From contig JANBPK010001189.1 in assembly GCA_027579435.1 (NCBI GenBank), positions 1 through 64,000 on the forward strand: a stretch of DNA of 64,000 nucleotides. The letters are read 5' to 3'. Positions 22,424 to 32,802 of this stretch are shown piece after piece. This DNA is from Candolleomyces eurysporus (taxonomy: Eukaryota > Basidiomycota > Agaricomycetes > Agaricales > Psathyrellaceae). Made by a program: the position numbers and the translations under genes. Under the pieces are notes generated by a model. It saw nothing but the letters and a program-made list of their open reading frames with translations, did not search any database and was not told the origin of the DNA. How positions within the stretch are numbered: the first letter of the stretch is position 1; each line of letters opens with the position of its first letter.

Positions 22424-22974
22424 CTAGCTCGACTTTGAATCTTCCGAACCCTGACGTTGGATGAGTCCGACGCCGACGGTGACGCTGTCTGCAACAGCAT
22501 CTGCGGTCTTCTTATTCTCCTTGGAAGCCTTTTCAACCTGTCGAGCGTATTCTTGTTGAACCGCAGCTGCCCGGGCCATCTGGAAATTTGATATAGGATT
22601 TATTAGATTTGCGTGGTAACACGTAGGAATGGAGGACAGCGCACCTCCTTCGGATGGTGTAGGCACTCGAGGTAGTCGTTGGCCGGGAGCGTGCATTCTT
22701 TGGGGCTATCCGTCTTGGCGTAGCACTGCAGTTTTCGCAGCCATGTGTAAGCTCCCTCACAGCATTATGAAGCCAATATGTTGGGTACCTTCTGGAATTC
22801 TTGCCAGTATGCAAAACACCTTGGTTGACCTGGATTGAAATGCAGGTGACATGAGTCGAATTGGCTTGGCTGCAGAGGATAATGAGGACTGACCGCCAGA
22901 CCAGCTAAATCCCGACTATAATTCCATTCGTTGAGTCAAATGCTGCGCAGAGAAAGGAAAATACTCACTGCCAT
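22424..22974 (-). CDS. NDUFS5: Mitochondrial complex I subunit NDUFS5-like (twin CX9C protein)
   Basis: Five exons (22974-22969, 22915-22894, 22829-22789, 22725-22645 and 22579-22424) splice in frame to 101 residues, which no single frame reveals. The protein begins MASGFSWSGGQPR and contains the twin CX9C pattern: C-FAYWQEFQK-C, then C-TLPANDYLE-C, followed by LHHPKE and an ARAAAVQQEYARQ helix. This is the CHCH fold of the small accessory subunit of NADH:ubiquinone oxidoreductase, which is imported by the MIA40 pathway into the intermembrane space. Exon 1 is only two codons. It is divergent from the GET5-like gene, with 413 bp between start codons. Three truncated copies of this gene lie in the NACHT/AA9 block, so this is the parent locus. 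Confidence 0.88.
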
Positions 22975-23387
22975 GGTTTATGTCGTCGTCGTGAACAACG
23001 CAGAGCAACTCGGAGGACACCGTTGTCACGCCGGTAGTGACACAGATCATGTGTCACTTGATTCACGTGGCGACACGCCCGTCACAGTCACGCTGATTCG
23101 CGTTCGGATTGACAGTTAGGGGGCTGTAAAGCCTCGAGTTTCTGGACTTTTCTGTTTTCGAGAAAGCCTCTCCTTGGCTCAACTTGGCCTTCGCCATCGC
23201 CGCCCACGACGCTCGCTCGAGTTCAATCTAGTCTGTTTGAAAGCGACCACGACCCCCCGGATCCAGCACAGAACGACGCCCAATCGCACACCCTTCAGGC
23301 TTGACATTGCTGCCCATCATCTCCGATATACACACACTGCGCAATCGTGAAGGAAGCGTATAACCGAAATCAAGATCCTGTACAGCC
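22975..23387. promoter_or_regulatory. Divergent promoter of NDUFS5 and the GET5-like gene
   Basis: A 413 bp region lies between two head-to-head start codons. It must contain both promoters. No clear TATA box is visible, and the right part is C-rich, as is common for fungal housekeeping genes. Confidence 0.5.
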
Positions 23388-24646
23388 ATGACGGACTTCC
23401 AGGCCGAGCTTGCTTTTGCGAAGACCTACTTAAATACGCTGGGGAGGCAGCCAGTGATTTTTGCTGACGATTACCACCAATCCCCCGAAAACTCTCTCAA
23501 GAGGGTGCCCATTCTCCCAGTACGTGTCTCTTGACCGTATCATATCCACTGCACGCCTGATCGTGTATCTAGATTCCTCTTCCACCTGTTCCTGAGCCTA
23601 AATCAGTCGAAGGTGGTGCGACAGACCTTGGTGAGTGTTCAATCTGCTTTAAATCAATCATAAGGCTGATAGTGCATTCGGATTTCGCTTTAACTTCCTT
23701 GGTTTAACGACTTGCTTGTTGCTTGTAACGTCCCGACCATCCGATTCTGATCAAACCTTCGGCAAATGAACTGTGGTTGACGGCCTTGTTTCCCTGAACA
23801 CGCCTCAAACCCTGCACGCCACCCGATNAAAAAACGCGACATTCTCCAGCCACCATCTCGCTCACATTTAAGTCGCTGAAGCCTGCTCTCACTTACGCTC
23901 ACCCCGTTTCACCCACCGACACGATCCTCTCCATCAAAGAACAGCTCCACACTCTACACCCCGAGGAAATACCAACCGCCGAGCACCAGAGACTCTTGCT
24001 AAAGGGCAAAGCTCTCGCAGACCAGAAGCTGCTCAAAGAGTATACCGTCAAAGAAGGAGATACAATCAATTTGATGTTCAAGGCCCCGCCTCAAGGAACA
24101 CCTCAAGTAGTCGCCCCCAAACCCGTACACGCAGTCTCCTCCGACTCATCAATGCTATCCTCACCCACACCACCCAATCCATTTGCGTCCTCTGCTGGCT
24201 CTCTGGACCCTGATGCCAAGGCTCCGTCAGGCGGCAGGAAGCACCAGCGCATCCCGTCCGTTGTGCTGAGCCCTTCGCCGTCGAATGAGACACAAGCACA
24301 GGGCGAGAAGCCGAAAGAAATTTTGTTGGACCTGGATACGGAGGCTGCTGTCCCGCTCAGTCCTGTGCTGCGCGACGAGTTGACGTTGACGAGTACCTAT
24401 CATGATACGATTTCGAAGCCAGAGTTTTGGCAGCGGTTGCTCGAGTTTTTGGAGTACGTGTTTCGCCATCCGTCGTGCTTTCCCTACCTGACCCAAGTTT
24501 TCTCTTGTAGGTCTCAGTTCCAGACACAGTCGGATGCACACCTTGCGTTCGAAGACTTTTTACGCGCGAGTAAAGGGTCGCTTACTGTCAACGACATTGC
24601 GAAGATCAGGGATAAGACTGGTGTTGTTGGGATGGCTGGGACATGA
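23388..24646 (+). CDS. GET5: Ubiquitin-like protein of the GET pathway (GET5/MDY2/UBL4A-like)
   Basis: Exons 23388-23519, 23573-23630, 23850-24453 and 24511-24646 splice in frame to about 309 residues. An N-terminal segment (MTDFQAELAFAKTYLNTL) probably binds the partner Get4. A ubiquitin-like domain follows (TISLTFKSLK, TDTILSIKEQLH, LLLKGKALADQKLLKEY, VKEGDTINLMFKAPP). A low-complexity Ser/Pro linker comes next. The C-terminal helices (KPEFWQRLLEFL, SLTVNDIAKIRDKTG) resemble the TUGS/dimerisation part of UBL4A-Get5. In the known pathway, Get4-Get5 hands tail-anchored proteins from Sgt2 to Get3 for insertion in the ER. The N at 23828 is in intron 2. An alternative is another ubiquitin-like shuttle protein. 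Confidence 0.75.
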
Positions 24647-25407
24647 TGCATGCGTGATGCATGAGGTTCAACGTTCAGGGTCGGTCATTGTGTTAAATAT
24701 TCAAGTTATCATCTCAATTGGTCGAGTGATTGAATGTATATATGTAGTCTGGTCTTCGGTGCCAGTGTCATAATTCATATGAAGGGTTTCAGCTTCTGTT
24801 CGCCTGCCATGCGTGTGTGCGTGTCGGCGTCGTTCCCTCCCTTCTCTCGGCCTTGTGTCGAACTGAGACACAAACACGTAAAGATGAAACCTCAGCTCAA
24901 TAGACGCCGTATGCATATCGAACGGGGATAGTTGGACATTCGGGGCAAGGACGTGAAGCGCCCAACGAAAGGCGTTTATTTCACGGCTCGCCGTCCCGGA
25001 CGACGGTCGAAGGCTTTTACCTGTGCCTGAACTACTTATCCGTATGGCGTCTTTGGCTATTGAACCCTCCTTGATTCGAGGACATCAACAGACATAGACA
25101 TCAACCCGTTCAATCGACTCGAAGAAGGTGTCTTTAAATCTCATGCCACCGTGCTTCTATGTCAATGTTGTTCTCAGGCCATATTCTGTTGTACTGGGAA
25201 ATGGAAGCTGGTTGCTCGTGAATCAAGGCTTGTACTACCCATATCATGCTTGAAATAACACTGGGCCATATGCATCTTACTTTGCCCAGGGAAACTTTAT
25301 TTGAGAATAACGAAACTTGGCTCTTCTCTTCTCCCTTCATTCTAGACCTCTTCTCAGAGTTGCCAACTCCAGCTGACTCCCCGAGAGTCGCGCTCTGAGC
25401 GTATTTC
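24647..25407. other. Intergenic; no gene seen
   Basis: 3' flank of the GET5-like gene and the left flank of the retrotransposon. No conserved coding sequence is seen. Confidence 0.5.
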
Positions 25408-25412
25408 CGGTG

Positions 25413-25574
25413 TGTCACGGTCAAGGTCAAAGCTTAGGGCACAATGAGGAGAGAGGGCAAGAAGGCGTTGTTTCGACGGCCGGAACATAACATGTACACT
25501 ACGGATATAAGAGAAATAAAGAATTGATGATGTAAATATTTCGACGCACAGGCCAGGTCGGCTTGACCATGACA
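25413..25574 (-). repeat. 3' LTR
   Basis: 162 bp, identical to 30983-31144. It contains a TATA-like stretch and the 10-base sequence discussed at the 5' LTR. Confidence 0.93.
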
Positions 25575-25577
25575 TTA

Positions 25578-25587
25578 TCTCCTCTTT
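25578..25587 (-). other. Polypurine tract
   Basis: On the element strand it reads AAAGAGGAGA directly upstream of the 3' LTR, the expected position for plus-strand DNA priming. It overlaps the pol stop codon. Confidence 0.6.
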
Positions 25588-28500
25588 ATGGGTCAAGACG
25601 CTGGGGTGGACGAGAGATACGACCACTACGTAGGGTAGTAGAAGGAGGGGGAATATAGTTAGAGCGAGGGTTGATGGAAATAGAAGGTGGGGAGGCAGGA
25701 CGGGCATGTACTGTAAAATCAGGTCCTTGAACAGAACTTGGATCGGGAGTCGTAATTGAAGAAGAAGAAGAAGGGGGAGAAATATCAGAATCACTAGTAA
25801 TTGACGAAGGTGTAAATATATCTAAAGCATTTCGATCAATGTCGAAAGAATGAGGATGGGGAGCACGGGGATGGCGACGGTGAAAACGATGAAGTAACTC
25901 ATCATAAGTAGTAGGGATATCAAAAAGAGGGATCCAAGAGTCCTCGGAATCAGAAGAATTTTGCCATCGTACTAAATACTCGTAACGATGACCAACTTTG
26001 CGACAATCAAGAAAAGAAGAAATAGATAAAGCGAGATCATCAGAAAGTTCGAAAGGTTCGGGGGTAGCATGAGTATGAAACTCGGAAGGGTCAGAATAGG
26101 GTTCTAACAATGAAGTGTGAAAAACGGGATGTAAACGAGAGAGGTAAGGGGGAAGACGAAGTAAATAAGAATCGTTGCCGATTTCTCGAACAACGGGATA
26201 GGGACCAAGACGGCGATGGTCGAGTTTGAGGGAGGGACGGGTGGTACGAATATTGCGCCGGAGTAACCAGACAAGCTGGTCAGGTTGGTATTTCGGGGAC
26301 GGTAGAACATGACGATTGAAATATTTTTCTTGGTGTTCTTGAGCATACTGAAGTTCAGCCTTAAGTTCTTGATGGATCTTGTCGAGTCGCTGGGCAAGAT
26401 CTTCAGCGGCAGGTACAGTAGATATGTCGGCGATGGTGGGGGAAAAGGTGGGATGGTAACCGTGGTTAGCAAAGAAAGGAGTCTTCTTTGTAGAGGAGTT
26501 TTCGGTGTTGTTAAAAACGAATTCAGCGAGGGGGAGGTAGTCGACCCAGTCATCCTGTTGGTAGGAGCAATAGGCTCGAAGATAAGTCTCAAGTGTTTGA
26601 TTGGTTCGTTCGGTGAGGCCATCGGTACGGGGGTGATAGGCAGTGGAGTGGCGGGTGGTGACGTCGAGTCGAGCAGTAAGTGCAGTCCAAAAGTTGGAAA
26701 TGAATAGGGAACCACGATCAGAAACGATGGAGTCGGGAAGTCCATGATAACGAAAGATGCGATCGATGAATAGCCATGCAAGATCAGGTGCGGACATTTC
26801 TTCGACGCATGGGATAAAGTGGGCGGCACGAGTGAGGCGATCGCAAACAACAAAGATGGAATTATAGTTGAGGGATTTGGGAAGTTTAACGATGAAATCC
26901 ATAGAAATAGATTTCCAGGGGCGTTCGGGAATGTCGAGGGGTTTGAGTAAGCCATAAGGCTTGTGGCGGGGGATCTTGATACGGTTACAGACATCGCAGG
27001 CGGCAACATACCGACGGATATAGGTGTAGATACCAGGCCAGCAATAGTCGCGCATCACATTGTTGACGGTGAGTGTGCGACCGGGATGACCGCCAAGGGC
27101 ACAATCGTGGCGCTGATGAAGGATTTCGGCACGGAGGGATTGGGGGACAAAGACACGACCTTTGTAAAAGACAATATCGTCCTTAGCTGCAAAGTCGGAA
27201 TCTCCATGAACGACAGCTTCGCGCCATTCTGTGTCTTCGCGAAAGGCACGTTGAAAGCGTCCGAGTAATTCCGAGTTATCGATGGACAGTGTAGTGATGG
27301 CGGAGCTATTTGGTGAAGTAGAAAAGGTGGAAATTTGGATGAGGGAAGTAAGGGTAGGAGTAGTAGGGATTGGGTTAGGGACGATTCGTTGAAGGTGATA
27401 AGGGGTGAGAAGGGAACGATTTTGAATGGCCAGGACGTCATCTCCCCTTTTAGGCGCAAAATCGGGGCGTCGTGAAGGAGAGTCGGCAGGATTTCGAGAA
27501 CCTGGGGCCCAATCGAGCTGGAAATCAAATTCCGAAAGGAACATTGACCATCGAGCTTGACGACGATTGAGGACATGAGAGGTCATGAAGTATTCTAGGT
27601 TCTTGTGGTTGCAGACGACAGAGATGGGTTGAGCGGTGCCCATAAGCCAGGGTCGCATATCGCGGAATGAGTCGACAATGGCGAGGAGTTCCTTATCATG
27701 GATTTCGTAGTTGATTTCGGCAGGAGAGAACTTGCGAGAGTGGAAGGCAACAGGATGAAGGTGACCATGCTCGTCAGGCTGTTGAAGAATGCCTGAAAGA
27801 GCAAAATTGGAAGCGTCAGTAGAGAGAATAGCAGGTTTCGAAGGATCATAATGACGAAGGACAGGGTAAGAAGTAAAAGAACGCTTCAAACTCTCAAAAG
27901 CGGAGTTTTCGGCATCAGACCAAACGAAAGAAATATTTTTACGAGTCAAGCGGTGAAGTGGAAGACAAATAGAGGCATAATGGTCAACAAAACGACGATN
28001 AAAAATTACAAAAGCCAAGAAATACTTGAACGTCATGAGTAGAACGAGGGACAGGCCACTCAGCTATAGTTGCAAGCTTCTTCGGATTCATCTTGATGCC
28101 ATCGGCACCAATCAGATATCCAAGGTACTCAACTTCAGACTTGTCGAACTCGCACTTCTTGGGATTTGCGAAGAGGCGCGCGTTCTTCAAGCGGTCGAGA
28201 ATGAGCTTGACCTGTAGATCGTGTTCCTCCTGAGTTCGAGAAAAGATCAGTATGTCATCAAGATATACAACACAAAAAAACACCAATAAAATCGCGTAAC
28301 GTATCTTGAATAAAAGCTTGAAATACAGAGGGAGCATTGGTAAGACCGAAGGGCATAACAAGATATTCATAAAGACCGAGAGGGGTACGAAAGGCCGTTT
28401 TCCATTCATCTCCTTCTCGAATGCGAATAAGATTGAAAGCGTTCTTCAGATCAATGACTGAGAAGACCTTGCAACCCTGAGTACGATCGAGAAGGTCGTC

Positions 28501-29850
28501 GATGTGAGGGAGTGGGTAACGGTTTCGTTTGGTGATGGCGTTGAGTCCACGATAATCCACACATAAACGCAGATCACCGGTTTTCTTGCGAACAAAGAGG
28601 ATAGGTGAAGCGGCAGGAGAAGTAGAGCGGCGAATGAACCCTTTGCTGAGGTTCTCTTCGACGTATTCAGCGAGGGCCTTCTGTTCGTCTTGGGTAAGGC
28701 GATACATTGGGCCGAATNGGGGGATCTTTTCCATCTTCAACTTCGATGGCGCAGTCGTAAGGTCGATGAGGAGGGAGTTCGTTAACAGCAGTTGGTGAAA
28801 ATACGGTGTCAGCCCAAGGCATATACTTGTCAGGGATGAAAGGAGCTGATGAAGATGGAGGTAGTGAAGAAGGGGGGTCGGCGATGTCGTTTTCGAGGGA
28901 AGTAGTAGTGGAAGTAGCAGCAATATAAGAGGGAGAGCCAAAAGGATGAATACGAAGCATTGAGACTTGACAGTGTTTGGCGTATTTAGCAAAACGACGG
29001 GAATTACATGTTGTGATCTTTGGTTTTGGATGCAGCGGGACGTCCTCGGAACTGGAGCGACCAAAGCCGGTCCATCGGGTCAGGAAACTGAGGAAGGAGG
29101 GAGAGGATGAAGGAGGACTAGATGGTGGCGGCGAGGGATCCGATATCGTAGACGGAACACCAGGGCCAGGAACAAGGGATGAACTGGCACGTAGACCAAG
29201 GCCTAGTCCAGCTCGGGTAACCGAACATGCCTGGAGCGCAGTCGGGCAAGGAGGACCATCAGGACCAAAGCCCTTAGGTCGTACAAGAACAGGAAAAGAA
29301 CGAGAAAGGTTACAACAGGAAAGGGTAAGGTGGGGATCNAGCCCAGTCGATTAAAGGATTATGTCGACGGAGCCAGTCCAAACCTAAAATTACAGGAAAA
29401 GGTACTGAAACGACTGCAAGAGCAAGTCGTTCCGAATGTCTATCTACAAGAAGATCAGCCAAGATATCTTGAGTAACTAAACCAGAAGCGATAGGACGAT
29501 CGTCAACAGCAAGAATAGGAACTGGGACCGATTTCGAACAGCGAGGTAGGGAATAACGAGCAGCAAAACGGTCAGAGATACAAGAATCAGTACAACCACA
29601 ATCAACCAATGCGAAGGTGTGAAGTGGTTTACGATTTGGAAAACGAAGAACAATATTAATAAAAAAAATGAGAAGAAGAAGAGGGATCGGGTGAAGAAAA
29701 AGCAAATACAAAAGATGGAGTTGGAAGACGAACTGATTCCCACTTCCCATTCGACAAACGGGTATGGGTGGGCGCCGGAGTAGTCGGATGGGTCCTAGCA
29801 TCGTTATCCGGCAGCCCTTGGACCAAGGATGGGCTACCGGCTAAACTTTT
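25586..29850 (-). CDS. pol: pol: protease, RT, RNase H, integrase, chromodomain
   Basis: Domains in order: protease with [11 protein letters not shown] (D-C-G at the active site instead of the usual D-S/T-G), followed by [15 protein letters not shown] with [19 protein letters not shown] and the YLDD catalytic motif; RNase H starting [13 protein letters not shown]; integrase with an H-H-C-C zinc finger (H..GGHPGRT..C..C), catalytic D, D and E in [17 protein letters not shown] and [10 protein letters not shown]; a GPY/F-type module ([12 protein letters not shown]); and a C-terminal chromodomain-like segment ([27 protein letters not shown]). Frame breaks occur at an eight-base T run (about 29661), N 29339, N 28718, a seven-base T run at about 28265 before YLDD, and N 27999. 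Deleting each of the three Ns restores the frame. pol is read by -1 frameshift from gag. Confidence 0.87.
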
Positions 29851-30892
29851 CCCGACGAGGCCTTTTTCTCCATAGCCTTTGCCTTCGTGGACTTATTCGG
29901 ACAGTCTTGAGCGAAGTGCTGCCCATGGCCACAATAGAGGCAAAGACCAAGTCGTCGTCGTCGTTCCTTCTCGTCGGCAGAGAGAGGTCCACGACGTACA
30001 GTGTCAACTTCCATAGGAGCGATGCCGGAGGTAGAAGATGAAGCAGTAGGAGCAGGGGTTGTGGTGGTGGAGTGAGACGAAAGGGTTCTCTTCGTGGAAG
30101 CTGGAGTCGATTTACGGTTCTGAGCGAGCTCATGAAGCTCGTTATCGATAGAGATGCAGAGCTTATAAAATTCGACAAAGTCTTCGGTGAAGTGGCGGCC
30201 TTTTCGGTTGATGAGGGTATCCTGAACGGCATCCTTGAGACCTTCGAAGTAGTGTTGAATCTTCGTCTGGTCGGTCCACTTCAAATCACTGACGTATTCG
30301 AGGAAACGAGCGGTGTAGTCGGCTGCAGAGCCGAGCTGTCGGAGCTTTCGGAGCTTCCGAAGAGCCTTTGCATAGCGGTCAGGCTCGTCGAAATGCTCTT
30401 TGAACTCCTTCACCAATTCCGTGAAATCGTCAAGGAGATGTTGTTTCTCGACAGAGCGTTCGATGGTGGTCCACCAACTAGTAGGGGTCCCATCGGCAAG
30501 GTAGAGAGAGAAATAGCGGGTTCTGTCGCGTTCAGCGGAAAAGGTGCGGCGCTGGAGAGCTAGGGCGTTGTCGATTTCGCGTAGAAAGGGATCAACCTGA
30601 TCAGCCTTTCCATTGAACATACGAGGTTCCCGGAACTTGGGAGCGCTCGAGCTGGGCTGTGACGGTTGTTGTGGAGTGACGAGACGGTCCACGATGGCAC
30701 CAAGGGCAGCGCGGTTGACAAGAGCGTCTTCTTGCTGGCGCATGGTAAGATTTTCCATGCCCTGCCAGATAGTACGCCAAAAGTCTGCGCGTTCATCGTT
30801 GGAGAAGGTCGAGGAGAAGGTTGAGTCGGTTTCACCCGAGANGGGGGGGAGGACCCGGGTTGGATCCGGAACTCGGTTGTGGGAATTCATAT
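29841..30892 (-). CDS. gag: gag: capsid/nucleocapsid polyprotein
   Basis: The likely start is the ATG at about 30890 (MNSHNRVPDPTR), outside the LTR; an upstream ATG within the LTR is less plausible. A retrotransposon gag core is seen (FNGKADQVDPFLREIDNAL, ADGTPTSWWTTIE, KEFKEHFDEPDRY). Near the end is a CCHC zinc knuckle, C-LYC-GHGQ-H-FAQD-C, in a basic context. It ends ASSGKV at the TAG at 29841-29843. The N at 30842 stands in a G-run, and here the long frame needs it to count as a base. Confidence 0.85.
29847..29853 (-). promoter_or_regulatory. Candidate -1 ribosomal frameshift site at the gag/pol junction
   Basis: The element strand reads G GGA AAA in gag codons, a canonical X XXY YYZ slippery heptamer, one codon before the gag TAG. 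Slipping back one base enters AGT TTA GCC, the frame that continues as a plausible, low-complexity but uninterrupted lead-in ([20 protein letters not shown]) to the protease. A downstream structure was not evaluated. Confidence 0.6.
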
Positions 30893-30970
30893 CCCGACAT
30901 GGCGGAGCGTGGGAGAGAAAGTGATGAGGTGATGGCAGGGAAGTCAAGAATCGAGTTTTAGGATGGATTG

Positions 30971-30980
30971 GTCGAAACAA
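30971..30980 (-). other. Putative self-priming primer-binding site
   Basis: Two bases inside the 5' LTR boundary the element strand reads TTGTTTCGAC. Its exact reverse complement, GTCGAAACAA, lies in the LTR at 31047-31038, about 30 bp after a TATATCC element, where the transcript should start. This is the arrangement of Tf1-type self-priming, where the mRNA 5' end folds back on the PBS. No tRNA complement was recognised here. Confidence 0.6.
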
Positions 30981-30982
30981 AC

Positions 30983-31144
30983 TGTCACGGTCAAGGTCAA
31001 AGCTTAGGGCACAATGAGGAGAGAGGGCAAGAAGGCGTTGTTTCGACGGCCGGAACATAACATGTACACTACGGATATAAGAGAAATAAAGAATTGATGA
31101 TGTAAATATTTCGACGCACAGGCCAGGTCGGCTTGACCATGACA
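30983..31144 (-). repeat. 5' LTR with promoter
   Basis: 162 bp, identical to the 3' LTR. On the element strand a TATA-like CTTATATCC (31081-31073) lies about 30 bp before GTCGAAACAA (31047-31038), the proposed RNA start. Confidence 0.93.
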
Positions 31145-31149
31145 CGGTG

Positions 31150-32802
31150 GCCGCGCGATGTCGGGTTGGCGGAAGGGAAGAGGTCGACCTCATTTGTAAT
31201 AGCGGCTCTCAGCTCAGGGCGCACGTAGAGCCGGCTAGAGCAGGCCATTGTCCCGGCGATTTTTCTTCCTTTTGATTGTTTTCCCTGCTGGCTGGCCTGC
31301 ACAAAGCATGCAACCTCCGCTATGTAATTTAAATTATTGCCAAATTGGGACTATCGGGAGTCGGGGCGCCTGGCAACCAACCAGGCCGCGTTTGTTTTCG
31401 CCTGATCATGATCACCCCATGGCAGGCACCCCTGCCCTGCTCCACGCTGCTCCAAGACCCAAAAGAAATCGACCACAAGTGAAATTTGGGCCCGGAATGC
31501 GTTTGATTCGCGGGTCCAATGCTATGCAGCTTCTTCAGGCACTGAGCTTGGGTCGAGGAGTTGACATGGTCTTCGAAGTTATGGATGCATGTATGTGATC
31601 TATCTATCATATGGAATCGAGTGGTGCTTAGAACATCGCTCCCAGATACCACCGGCTTGGAGTGCAGCCTCTATACACGTACCAGATACGGCCAGCACCA
31701 GCTCAAATCTCCATTGGGATTGGGCGAAGACGACATTGTTAATAGATATCTTGAACAGCTTGAAGCATGCCGTTGAGGTACCACATGCTGCAGCCTTCTA
31801 CATCTCGACAAGTCTCCGAAAGTGCATGAAGAAGCACACTGAAGCACGGGAAGCTTTTTACAATTTTAGATATGACATTTTCCGTATGTTGCATCTGTTC
31901 ACCTGAGCGGTCCTAAGCTCACTCGGACCCATGTCCCAGCATGTCCTCTCCATTCACGGCTGGCAAGGATTGATGTCGCTCCGCATGGTATGAGTGCGTA
32001 AGTATAGGTCATCCTATGGGTCTGATTTTCACCATGGACGATAAGTATCACCTCATTCAGAGATTGCACGCCGCATCTCCGGGATATGTTCGCGGACATA
32101 TGGTGGTCTGGGTACTCGTGCTGCAGGATGCCAAGCGGACGCGTCCCACAGCAGTGGGGCTTCTTGCTACGATCCTCTGGATCTGCCCTTCCGACGAACT
32201 TCAGTCGCCCCCGTCCGTGGGACCTCGCCAATCACGATCAATTTGGTCGTCCCGACCCTCAGTCGTCCCCACTGCAAGTCGGTAAGTAGGTAAGTATAGC
32301 CTGGAGAGACTCGCTGTTTAGATCGGTTGAATCTAGCATCCTAGTATACCATTAAGGTAGGTCTCATCTGAATGGCTGGGAGGCGATCGCTCCGTTCACC
32401 ATGTGATAGCAGGAGCCGATAAAAGCAGTGGTCCGCATGGATGGACCGCTGGGTGCTGCAACAGGCCACCAGTGTCGTGTGCTCTCTAGCACCACAACGC
32501 GTCCACACTTGTGTGACACACCTCCCTTCCGGGCGTACCATGTGGAACTTCTGCGTTCTCCAATTGACACCGGCTATCTGCTTCTTTCTTGCTTTGATGC
32601 AGATCTCACTGGGTGCCCATTCATAAAGAACCTACTTGGACAACCTGGAGTTCGAACCTTGCTCGTTCTGGTCCCTCCCCACCTGACTCGCAGGCCCGTT
32701 CTCTGTGCTCTCCCCCCCCTTGTCCTTTGGGCCCTTCTCCGTCGACGAGAAGATACTCCCCGCCGTACTACTCTATAGTCAAGGACATCGGTCACTGTCA
32801 CC
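31150..32802. other. Long intergenic stretch; OPT promoter at the right end
   Basis: About 1.65 kb without a recognisable protein. The short frames show no conserved motif. The last few hundred bases are C/T-rich near the OPT start and probably form its promoter and leader. Confidence 0.5.

Larger units (their letters stand above)
25408..31149 (-). mobile_element. Tf1/sushi-like Ty3 chromovirus LTR retrotransposon, recent insertion
   Basis: A 5732 bp element (25413-31144) read on the minus strand, flanked by a 5 bp target duplication CGGTG (25408-25412 and 31145-31149). Its two 162 bp LTRs are identical base for base and begin and end TGTCA/TGACA. The gene order is gag, protease, reverse transcriptase, RNase H, integrase, chromodomain-like end, which defines a Ty3 chromovirus. 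Identical LTRs and perfect target duplications indicate very recent integration. Remaining frame breaks are at N symbols or homopolymers, so the element may be intact. It lies between the GET5-like and OPT genes and breaks neither. Confidence 0.92.

Noticed and set aside
26309..26707. Plus-strand frames of 100-130 residues inside the retrotransposon
   Set aside because: Antisense of pol; composition follows the opposite strand codons.
29310..29850. UAG readthrough between gag and pol
   Set aside because: The in-frame extension gives a hydrophobic nonsense stretch up to a T run. The -1 frame after G-GGA-AAA gives a better lead-in and has a canonical slip site.
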